Positions 1 to 5,284 of a stretch of DNA of 5,284 nucleotides are shown piece by piece (position 1 is the first letter of the stretch; every line of letters starts with the position of its first letter). Position numbers and translations under genes: made by a program. Where the stretch lies: positions 1 to 5,284 of the forward strand of contig SBFT01000016.1 of assembly GCA_006227805.1 (NCBI GenBank), in the 5' to 3' direction. Origin of the DNA: Paracoccaceae bacterium. GTDB taxonomy: Bacteria; Pseudomonadota; Alphaproteobacteria; Rhodobacterales; Rhodobacteraceae. A model generated the notes under the pieces. That model saw only the letters and a program-made list of their open reading frames with translations. It ran no database searches and had not been told where the DNA came from.

Positions 1-1140
1 CTGCGGTTCGAATATCCGATCCTGATCGTGCTGGCCTCGGTCGGCATGATGATGATGGTGAGCGCGGGCGACCTGATGGCGCTCTACATGGGGCTCGAAC
101 TGCAATCGCTGGCGCTTTACGTGGTGGCGAGCCTGCGGCGCGACAGCGTGAAGTCGACCGAGGCGGGGCTCAAGTATTTCGTCCTTGGCGCGCTGTCCTC
201 AGGGCTTCTGCTCTATGGCGCGTCGCTGGTCTATGGCTATGCGGGCACGACGCTGTTCACCGGGATCATCGCGGCGGCGGGCGAGGGGGACGTGTCGCTG
301 GGCCTTCTCTTCGGGCTGATCTTCGTGATCTCGGGCCTGGCCTTCAAGGTTTCGGCGGTGCCTTTCCACATGTGGACGCCCGATGTCTACGAAGGCAGCC
401 CCACCCCGATCACCGCCTTCTTCGCCACCGCCCCCAAGGTGGCCGCGATGGGGCTTTTCGCGCGCGTGCTGCATGACGCCTTCGGCGGCGCGGTGGGGGA
501 CTGGTCCCAGGTGATCGCGCTTCTGTCGGTGCTGTCGATGTTCCTCGGCGCCATCGCCGCGATCGGGCAGACCAACGTCAAGCGGCTGATGGCCTATTCG
601 TCCATCGCGCACATGGGCTATGCGCTGATCGGCCTTGCCGCCGGGACCGCGCTGGGGGTGCAGGCGCTGCTGGTCTACATGGCGATCTATGTCACCATGA
701 ACGTGGGCACCTTCGCCTTCATCCTGATGCTGGAGCGTGACGGCCAGCCCGTCACCGACATCGGCGCCCTGCGGATGTATTCACGGCGCGAGCCCGGCCG
801 GGCGCTCGCCATGCTGATCCTGCTCTTCAGCCTGGCGGGCGTGCCGCCGATGCTGGGCTTCTTCGCGAAGCTGGCGGTCTGGCAGGCGGGTCTGGAGGCG
901 GGGCTGGTCTGGCTGGTCGTCGCCAGCGCCATCGCCTCGGCCATCGGCGCCTTCTATTATCTGCGGATCGTCTTCTACATGTATTTCGGCGAGGAGACCG
1001 ACGACGAGCTGGAGACCAATTCCAACCCCGTCCTCTGGGTCTTCCTGATGGGATCGGCGGCGGTCATGGTGCTGGGCATCGTCAACATGTTCGGCGTGGA
1101 AGGCGCGGCGGCGGCGGCGGCGGCGGTTCTGGTCAATTGA
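1..1140 (+). CDS. nuoN: NADH-quinone oxidoreductase subunit N (complex I NuoN), 5'-truncated by window edge
   Basis: NuoN is one of three antiporter-like membrane subunits of respiratory complex I and forms a proton channel in the cytoplasmic membrane. The frame is open from base 1, so the true start is outside the window; 379 residues are visible. Against the usual family length of about 480-500, roughly 100 N-terminal residues are missing. The visible part is almost wholly hydrophobic helices. Residues expected for proton transfer are present: Glu in YMGLELQSL (codon 97-99), Lys in GLAFKVSAVPFHMW (346-348), Lys in ATAPKVAAMG (436-438) and Lys in GFFAKLAVW (868-870). They correspond by motif to E. 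coli Glu133, Lys217, Lys247 and Lys395. The stretch PDVYEGSPTPITAFF is a strong family signature. The C-terminus ends in seven alanines then VLVN. NuoN is normally the last gene of the nuo operon, which fits the change of gene content after 1140. The ATG or CTG codons near the left edge are internal and not starts. Confidence 0.97.
   Translation: MRFEYPILIVLASVGMMMMVSAGDLMALYMGLELQSLALYVVASLRRDSVKSTEAGLKYFVLGALSSGLLLYGASLVYGYAGTTLFTGIIAAAGEGDVSLGLLFGLIFVISGLAFKVSAVPFHMWTPDVYEGSPTPITAFFATAPKVAAMGLFARVLHDAFGGAVGDWSQVIALLSVLSMFLGAIAAIGQTNVKRLMAYSSIAHMGYALIGLAAGTALGVQALLVYMAIYVTMNVGTFAFILMLERDGQPVTDIGALRMYSRREPGRALAMLILLFSLAGVPPMLGFFAKLAVWQAGLEAGLVWLVVASAIASAIGAFYYLRIVFYMYFGEETDDELETNSNPVLWVFLMGSAAVMVLGIVNMFGVEGAAAAAAAVLVN
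1105..1126 (+). repeat. (GCG)7 trinucleotide run at the 3' end of nuoN
   Basis: Seven consecutive GCG triplets, in frame, encode an Ala7 run just before the terminal VLVN of NuoN. Gain or loss of a whole unit would only change the number of alanines at the protein's end, so the run is probably tolerated there. It may simply reflect high GC codon bias. Confidence 0.85.
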
Positions 1141-1204
1141 GCCCGCGCGGCGGCCGCGGCGGCGGAGCAGCGTATTTGGGACCAGAAAGAGGCGGGGCGG
1201 CGCG
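1141..1204. other. nuoN-birA spacer, no clear promoter or terminator
   Basis: This 64-base gap is the longest between genes here. Its first 30 bases are GCG/CGG-rich and contain the 8-base palindrome GCGGCCGC (1150-1157), but there is no stem-loop followed by a T-tract, so I see no intrinsic terminator for the nuo operon. A less GC-rich patch (about 1171-1188) precedes a weak purine-rich stretch AAAGAGG (1186-1192), 12 bases ahead of the birA ATG, the best ribosome-binding candidate. I cannot identify -35/-10 elements with confidence. The lack of a terminator allows read-through from nuoN into birA. Confidence 0.5.
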
Positions 1205-1954
1205 ATGAGCGACTGGCCGGAGGGCTATGGCCTGCGGGTGCTGGAGGAGGTCGACAGCACGCTGGACGAGGCGCGGCGGATCGCGGGCGGCCTCGGCGGT
1301 CCCGAGTGGATCCTGGCGCGGCGTCAGACGGCGGCGCGGGGACGGCGCGGGCGGGCCTGGGTGGCGCCCGAGGGCAATCTTTTCGCCACGCTGGTGATGC
1401 GGCCCCCGGGGCCGGCTTCGGGCGTCGCGCTGCGGTCCTTCGTGTCGGCGCTGGCGCTGGTCGATGCCCTGGCCGAGGTCGCGGGGGGCGCGCAGGACCT
1501 GGCGCTGAAATGGCCCAATGACGTGCTGCTGAACGGCGGCAAGGTGGCGGGAATCCTGCTGGAGAGCGTGGGCAGCGGGGTCGGCGTGTCGCACCTGGCC
1601 ATCGGCATCGGTGTCAACCTGGCCCATGCCCCCGATCCCGGCGCGGTCGAGGCGGGCGCGGTGCGGCCCGTGTCGCTGAAGGGCGAGACCGGCATCGAGA
1701 TCGCGCCGCGGGCCTTCCTGGACCACCTGGCGCGCGCCTATGACCGGCACGAACGCACGTTCCGCGCCTATGGTTTCGCGCCCATCCGTGCGGCCTGGAT
1801 GGCGCGGGCGGCGCGGCTGGGCGAGGAAGTCACCGCCCGCACCGCGAAGGCCGAGACGCGGGGCATCTTCCAGACGGTCGACGATGCGGGCAATCTGGTG
1901 CTGAAGACGCCGCAGGGCCGCGTGGCGATCCCGGCGGCGGACATCTATTTCTGA
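1205..1954 (+). CDS. birA: Biotin-[acetyl-CoA-carboxylase] ligase, class I (no DNA-binding domain)
   Basis: This cytoplasmic enzyme makes biotinyl-5'-AMP from biotin and ATP and transfers biotin to the carrier lysine of biotin carboxylases. The protein has 249 residues and starts directly in the catalytic domain. It lacks the roughly 60-residue winged-helix domain of E. coli BirA (about 320 residues), so it should be a ligase only, not a bio-operon repressor. Motifs seen: EEVDSTLDEA (14-23, substrate-domain start), ARGRRGRAW (44-52, biotinyl-AMP loop), LKWPNDVLL (101-109), GGKVAGILLES (111-121) with Lys113 as the expected catalytic lysine, and IGIGVNL (133-139). Residues from about 200 to the end (LGEEVTAR...GRVAIPAADIYF) match the small SH3-like C-terminal domain. 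The first glycine of the usual GRGRRG loop is alanine (Ala44). ATG at 1205 is chosen because the homologous sequence begins at once and a weak purine-rich site lies upstream. coaX follows 17 bases downstream. Confidence 0.95.
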   Translation: MSDWPEGYGLRVLEEVDSTLDEARRIAGGLGGPEWILARRQTAARGRRGRAWVAPEGNLFATLVMRPPGPASGVALRSFVSALALVDALAEVAGGAQDLALKWPNDVLLNGGKVAGILLESVGSGVGVSHLAIGIGVNLAHAPDPGAVEAGAVRPVSLKGETGIEIAPRAFLDHLARAYDRHERTFRAYGFAPIRAAWMARAARLGEEVTARTAKAETRGIFQTVDDAGNLVLKTPQGRVAIPAADIYF

Positions 1955-1958
1955 GGGG

Positions 1959-1964
1959 AAGGGG
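1959..1964 (+). promoter_or_regulatory. Ribosome binding site of coaX
   Basis: AAGGGG sits 7 bases ahead of the ATG at 1972, within a purine-rich run beginning at the birA stop codon. Spacing and composition suit a Shine-Dalgarno site and support the 1972 start, from which the protein opens directly with the conserved MLLAIDCGNTN. Confidence 0.65.
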
Positions 1965-1971
1965 CAAGGCG

Positions 1972-2745
1972 ATGCTTCTGGCGATCGATTGCGGCAACAC
2001 CAACACGGTCTTCTCGATCTGGGACGGCCATCGGTTCCTGTGCACCATGCGCACGTCCACCCATCACGGGCGGACGGCGGATGCCTATTTCACCTGGTTC
2101 TCGACGCTGCTGACCCATTACCGGATCGAGCCGCAGATCACCGACGTGATCATTTCCTCGACGGTGCCGCGCGTCGTCTTCAACCTGCGCGTCTTCGCCG
2201 ACCGCTTCTTCGGCTGCCGGCCCCTGGTGGTGGGCAAGCCCGAATGCGCCTTGCCGCATCCGCCGCGCGTGGACCAGGGCACCATCGTGGGGCCGGACCG
2301 CCTGGTGAACACCGCGGGCGCCTTCGACCGGCACGGCGGCAACCTGATCGTCGTCGATTTCGGCACCGCCACCACCTTCGACGTGGTGGATCATGACGGC
2401 GCCTATGTGGGCGGGCTGATCGCGCCGGGGGTGAACCTGAGCCTCGAGGCGCTGCACATGGCGGCGGCGGCGCTGCCACATGTGGATATCTCGAAACCCC
2501 AGAGGGTGGTCGGGACCAACACGGTCGCCTGCATGCAATCGGGCATCTTCTGGGGCTATGTGGGCCTGGTGAAGGAGTGCTGCGCGCGCATCGAGGCCGA
2601 GCGCGGCGAGACGATGCGCGTCGTGGCGACGGGGGGGCTTGCGCCTCTGTTCCAGGAAAGCGAAGACCTGTTCGACGTCTACGAGGACGATCTGACCATG
2701 CACGGCCTGACCGTGATCCATTCCTACAACAAGGGCGGCACCTGA
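1972..2745 (+). CDS. coaX: Type III pantothenate kinase (CoaX)
   Basis: CoaX phosphorylates pantothenate with ATP, the first step of coenzyme A synthesis in the cytoplasm. Type III enzymes belong to the ASKHA fold, need a monovalent cation and, unlike type I CoaA, are generally not feedback-inhibited by CoA. The 257-residue length is normal. Visible motifs: AIDCGNTNT (4-12), the phosphate-binding loop with Asp6; VGPDRLVN (106-113), with Asp109 the expected catalytic base; VDFGTATTFD (128-137), with Asp129 expected at the cation site; GGLIAPG (147-153); and VATGGLA (218-224) near the adenine-binding C-terminal part. The usual (R/K)TxDE(Y/L) motif reads RTADAY (34-39), with Ala38 replacing glutamate. 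Nothing suggests inactivation. It lies 17 bases after birA and 4 bases before rnj, consistent with one transcript. Pairing with birA is common in bacteria: both are cofactor genes. As no other pantothenate kinase is visible here, it may be the only one in the cell, but the window cannot show that. Confidence 0.96.
   Translation: MLLAIDCGNTNTVFSIWDGHRFLCTMRTSTHHGRTADAYFTWFSTLLTHYRIEPQITDVIISSTVPRVVFNLRVFADRFFGCRPLVVGKPECALPHPPRVDQGTIVGPDRLVNTAGAFDRHGGNLIVVDFGTATTFDVVDHDGAYVGGLIAPGVNLSLEALHMAAAALPHVDISKPQRVVGTNTVACMQSGIFWGYVGLVKECCARIEAERGETMRVVATGGLAPLFQESEDLFDVYEDDLTMHGLTVIHSYNKGGT
2731..2738 (+). promoter_or_regulatory. Probable ribosome binding site of rnj, inside the coaX end
   Basis: AAGGGCGG lies within the last codons of coaX, 11 bases ahead of the rnj ATG at 2750. 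Only 4 bases separate the coaX stop from that ATG, so ribosomes finishing coaX could also re-initiate on rnj (translational coupling). The match to the Shine-Dalgarno consensus is imperfect. Confidence 0.5.
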
Positions 2746-2749
2746 ACGG

Positions 2750-4417
2750 ATGAGCGGTGAAAGACTGATCTACCTGCCCCTGGGCGGCGCCGGCGAAATC
2801 GGCATGAACGCCTATGTCTACGGCTATGGCGCGCCGGACAAGGAGCGGCTGATCCTGGTCGATCTGGGCGTGGCCTTCCCGGACATGGACACGACCCCCG
2901 GCGTCGATCTGATCATGCCCGACATCGCCTGGCTGAGGGAGAGGCTGGACCGGCTGGAGGCCGTCTTCATCACCCATGCCCACGAGGATCACGTGGGCGC
3001 GGTCGCCCATTATGCCGAGACGCTGGGCAAGCCGATCCATGCGCGGTCCTTCACCGCGAACATCGCGCGGCGCAAGTTCGACGACCTGGGCCTGCCCGAT
3101 GACCGGGTGCACACGGTCGGCGCCTGGCCCGAACAGGTGCAGGCGGGGCCGTTCCGCGTGGGCTTCGTGCCGATCTCGCATTCGGTTCCGGAAAGCGCGG
3201 GCCTGGTGATCGACACGCCCGCCGGTCGGGTGATCCATTCGGGCGACTTCAAGCTGGATCCCGACCCGATCGTGGGCGAGGCCTTCGACGAGACGCTCTG
3301 GGCCGAAGTGTCGAAGGGGGGCGTCAAGGCGCTGATCTGCGACAGCACCAATGTCTTCGTGGACCGTCCGGGCCGGTCGGAATCCGACCTTGGCCCCGCG
3401 ATCACCGAGCTGATCGCGAATGCCTCGGGCCTGGTGGCGGCGACGACCTTCGCCTCGAACGTGGCGCGGGTGAAGACGCTGGCCATGGCGGGCGAGAAGG
3501 CGGGGCGCTCCATCGTCCTTCTGGGCCGCGCGATGCGGCGCATGATCGAGGCGGCGGTGGAAACCGGCGTGCTGACGGATTTCCCGCGCACGGTCAGCCC
3601 CGAGGAGGCGCAGGACATCCCCCGCCAGTCGCTGATGCTGCTGACGACAGGCAGCCAGGGTGAACGGCGCGCGGCGACGGCGCAGCTGTCGCGGGGCAAG
3701 TATCTGGGTCTGGAGATGAAGGCGGGCGATCTGTTCCTGTTCTCGTCCAAGACCATTCCCGGCAACGAACGCGACGTGATCCGGATCATCAACGCCTTCA
3801 GCGAGATGGGGGTGGACGTGGTCGACGACAGTTCGGGGCGCTATCACGTCTCGGGGCACGCGAACCGGCCCGATCTCGAGCGTCTGCACGACATCGTGCG
3901 CCCGCAGATCGTGGTGCCGATGCATGGCGAGCACCGGCATCTGCGCGAACATGCCAAACTGGCCGAGACGCGGGGATATCAGGGGATCGTGGCGGTGAAC
4001 GGCATGATCATCGACCTGACGGGGAATGCGCCATCGGTCGCGGGTTACGTCGAGACGGGGCGCACCTACCTGGACGGCAGCGTGCAGGTGGGGGCCCTGG
4101 ACGGCGTGGTGCGCGACCGGATCCGCATGGCGCTGAACGGCCATGTCGTGGTCACCGTGATCCTGGACGAGGCGGACGAGGCCCTGGGCGAACCCTGGTG
4201 CGAGATCATGGGCCTGCCCGAGACGGGTGTGTCGCGCGCGCCGCTGGTCGAGGTGCTGGAGGAGGACCTCAACCAGTTCCTGATGCGCGCCGAGGCCCGG
4301 ACCCTGCGCGACGACGATCGCCTCGAGGAGGCGCTGCGCCGGATCGTGCGGCAGACCGCGCAGACCGAGATCGGCAAGAAGCCCGAAGTGAGCGTGGTGA
4401 TCAGCCGGCTGCGCTGA
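2750..4417 (+). CDS. rnj: Ribonuclease J (metallo-beta-lactamase/beta-CASP 5'-3' exo- and endonuclease)
   Basis: RNase J degrades RNA 5' to 3' and can also cut internally. In alphaproteobacteria it is known to trim the 5' ends of rRNAs and takes part in mRNA turnover. At 555 residues it has the normal family length. The metallo-beta-lactamase part carries the zinc ligands HAHEDH (76-81), His144 in PISHSVPES and Asp166 in HSGDFKLD; DSTN (198-201) follows. The inserted beta-CASP domain (about 205-360) includes TTGSQGE (299-305) and SSKTIPGNE (332-340). The beta-lactamase fold then resumes with HVSGHA (366-371) and PMHGEHRHL (390-398), whose histidines are expected to bind 5'-phosphate/RNA and metal. 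The remaining residues, about 420-555, form the linker and small C-terminal domain, ending in KPEVSVVISRLR. The ATG at 2750 is supported because MSGERLIYLPLGGAGEIGMN is the usual N-terminus. All catalytic residues are intact. It is the last plus-strand gene and converges on a DEAD-box helicase gene 9 bases away. Plain 'rnj' is used as only one paralogue is visible. Confidence 0.96.
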   Translation: MSGERLIYLPLGGAGEIGMNAYVYGYGAPDKERLILVDLGVAFPDMDTTPGVDLIMPDIAWLRERLDRLEAVFITHAHEDHVGAVAHYAETLGKPIHARSFTANIARRKFDDLGLPDDRVHTVGAWPEQVQAGPFRVGFVPISHSVPESAGLVIDTPAGRVIHSGDFKLDPDPIVGEAFDETLWAEVSKGGVKALICDSTNVFVDRPGRSESDLGPAITELIANASGLVAATTFASNVARVKTLAMAGEKAGRSIVLLGRAMRRMIEAAVETGVLTDFPRTVSPEEAQDIPRQSLMLLTTGSQGERRAATAQLSRGKYLGLEMKAGDLFLFSSKTIPGNERDVIRIINAFSEMGVDVVDDSSGRYHVSGHANRPDLERLHDIVRPQIVVPMHGEHRHLREHAKLAETRGYQGIVAVNGMIIDLTGNAPSVAGYVETGRTYLDGSVQVGALDGVVRDRIRMALNGHVVVTVILDEADEALGEPWCEIMGLPETGVSRAPLVEVLEEDLNQFLMRAEARTLRDDDRLEEALRRIVRQTAQTEIGKKPEVSVVISRLR

Positions 4418-4426
4418 GGCGCGGGA

Positions 4427-5284
4427 TCAGTTGCCGCCGCGGCGGTCCTCGAAGCTGAGCGCGATGAAGCCCGGCAGGTGATCGCCCATGCCGACGACGG
4501 GCTTGGCCCCGTCCTCGCGCCGCGGGCCGCGCGATTTCTGGGTGCGGTCGTCCTGCCTGCGGTCGTCCTGCTTGCGATCGTCCTGCTTGCGGGCCTCCGG
4601 TTTGCGCTCCTCGGCGGGGCGGGCGTCGCGCCCGGTCTCCTCGACCCGGGGCGCCTCGTCGGACGTTCCGGCCTCGCGCCTGGGCTTGCGGTCGTCCTCG
4701 CGGCGGGGGCCGCGTTCGCGCCGGGGCTTGTCCGCGCGACCGCGGGCTTCGCGGGCGGGGGCGTCGTCTTCGGCCTCGGCCGCGGCGTTCTCGCCCAGGG
4801 GGCTGACTGCGCGCGGGATCGTGGTCTGGATCAGCGCCTCGATCGCGGCCATCTGCTTTTCGTCGCGGGGCGTGCAGATCATCAGCGCCGTGCCCTTGCG
4901 CCCCGCGCGGCCCGTGCGGCCGATGCGGTGGACGTAATCCTCGGGGTGGCCGGGGACATCGTAGTTGATCACATGGCTGACATTGGGGATGTCGAGACCG
5001 CGCGCGGCCACGTCCGAGGCCACCAGGAAGCGCAATGTGCCGTCACGGAACCCGTCGAGCGTGCGCATCCGCTGGCTCTGGTCCAGGTCGCCGTGGATCG
5101 GGGCGGCGTTCAACCCGTATTTCTTGAGCGATTTCGCCAGGATGTCGACTTCGGTCTTGCGGTTGCAGAAGATGATGGCGTTGGTGCAGGCTTCGCCCTC
5201 GGCCTCGATCATGGCGCGCAGGAGGGCGCGTTTCTCGGTGCCTTCGCGGTCGCGGCGCGAGGCGCGGAACATCACCACGCTCTG
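4427..5284 (-). CDS. DEAD-box ATP-dependent RNA helicase, C-terminal part (N-terminus beyond right edge)
   Basis: DEAD-box helicases unwind short RNA duplexes using ATP and act in ribosome assembly and RNA decay. On the minus strand the frame is open to the window edge, so the first RecA domain (Q motif, Walker A, DEAD box) is outside and 285 residues remain. The second RecA domain is clear: NAIIFCNRKTEV (motif IV region), PIHGDLDQSQR (motif IVa region), VASDVAARGLDI (motif V, 4988-5023) and HRIGRTGRAGRKG (motif VI, 4892-4930). After IQTTIPRAVSPLG comes a tail of about 121 residues (4427-4792), dense in Arg, Lys, Asp and Glu. It includes repeated PRRE and QDDR units and ends in GMGDHLPGFIALSFEDRRGGN. 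Such tails are usually disordered and help bind RNA or partners. The resemblance is to RhlE-like bacterial helicases, but subtype cannot be fixed without the N-terminal half, so no symbol is given. The valines and methionine at 5270-5278 are internal, not a start. Confidence 0.93.
   Translation of the reverse strand, partial: QSVVMFRASRRDREGTEKRALLRAMIEAEGEACTNAIIFCNRKTEVDILAKSLKKYGLNAAPIHGDLDQSQRMRTLDGFRDGTLRFLVASDVAARGLDIPNVSHVINYDVPGHPEDYVHRIGRTGRAGRKGTALMICTPRDEKQMAAIEALIQTTIPRAVSPLGENAAAEAEDDAPAREARGRADKPRRERGPRREDDRKPRREAGTSDEAPRVEETGRDARPAEERKPEARKQDDRKQDDRRQDDRTQKSRGPRREDGAKPVVGMGDHLPGFIALSFEDRRGGN
4544..4588. repeat. Three tandem 15-bp repeats coding for the QDDR units of the helicase tail
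   Basis: Three head-to-tail 15-base units (4544-4558, 4559-4573, 4574-4588) share GCGGTCGTCCTGCYT on the plus strand. Neighbouring copies each differ at one base, and the third has A for G at its fourth base. Read on the minus strand in the helicase frame they give KQDDRKQDDRRQDDR. An 11-base piece of the same unit, GCGGTCGTCCT, recurs at 4688-4698, where it encodes EDDRK. The near-identity at DNA level suggests recent duplication by replication slippage; 15 bases keeps the frame. Confidence 0.85.

Noticed and set aside
1150..1157. Palindrome GCGGCCGC in the nuoN-birA spacer, considered as an operator or terminator
   Set aside because: Short, inside a GCG/CGG-rich stretch where such palindromes arise by chance, with no loop or T-run.
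1133..1750. A 205-codon minus-strand frame opposite birA
   Set aside because: Low-complexity Arg/Pro/Gln/His product without a domain; it shadows the clear biotin ligase gene.
2476..2485. Palindrome CCACATGTGG inside coaX
   Set aside because: It lies within conserved coding sequence (LPHVD) with no matching site elsewhere in the window; no regulatory role can be supported.
1945..2721. A 258-codon minus-strand frame covering nearly all of coaX
   Set aside because: It mirrors the coaX reading frame; the product is His/Arg/Asp/Ala-rich with no family signature.
2180..4144. A 654-codon open frame on the minus strand, opposite coaX and rnj
   Set aside because: It lies exactly over two well-supported plus-strand enzymes. 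Its product is rich in His, Arg, Asp and Ala with no recognisable domain, the pattern expected when a GC-rich gene is read antisense.
4434..4445. 12-base perfect palindrome CCGCCGCGGCGG near the convergent gene ends, considered as a terminator
   Set aside because: No loop and no T-tract; it is explained by the Arg-Arg-Gly-Gly codons at the end of the helicase.
4544..4588. Tandem repeats considered as a small CRISPR-like array
   Set aside because: Units are 15 bases, directly abutting with no spacers, and they are in frame with the helicase coding sequence.
4488..4937. A plus-strand frame opposite the helicase tail giving a Ser/Arg-rich product
   Set aside because: The repeats on this strand are the complement of the helicase QDDR units, and the helicase frame carries clear motifs V and VI.

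Overview
The window is a gene-dense, strongly GC-rich stretch. Nearly every third codon position is G or C, and that bias also opens long spurious frames on the opposite strand. Gene content and order (end of the complex I operon, then a stand-alone biotin ligase, a type III pantothenate kinase and an RNase J) point to an alphaproteobacterium, most likely of the Rhodobacteraceae (Paracoccus/Rhodobacter-like). This placement rests on recognising the proteins and their order; no search was run.

Layout: positions 1-1140 (+) hold the last three quarters or so of nuoN, the antiporter-like subunit N of NADH:quinone oxidoreductase; its start lies left of the window. After a 64-base GC-rich spacer come birA (1205-1954, biotin-protein ligase without a DNA-binding domain), coaX (1972-2745, type III pantothenate kinase) and rnj (2750-4417, ribonuclease J). 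They are separated by only 17 and 4 bases, so these three are very probably one transcript, perhaps continuing from the nuo operon. Facing them, and ending 9 bases from the rnj stop, is the C-terminal part of a DEAD-box RNA helicase (4427-5284, minus strand), whose ATPase core lies beyond the right edge.

Functionally the plus-strand cluster joins respiration (NuoN), two cofactor steps (biotin attachment to carboxylases; the first step of coenzyme A synthesis) and RNA processing/decay (RNase J). The convergent helicase is a second RNA-metabolism gene. All intact enzymes keep their catalytic motifs and look functional.

There is no tRNA, rRNA, CRISPR array, insertion sequence, phage gene, attachment site or recognisable riboswitch. 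No intergenic gap exceeds 64 bases. I found no undescribed system: this is ordinary core-genome sequence. The points worth a second look are small: an alanine in the biotin ligase's glycine-arginine loop, a substitution in a conserved CoaX motif, a tandem repeat in the helicase tail, and the very tight convergent junction without a visible terminator.
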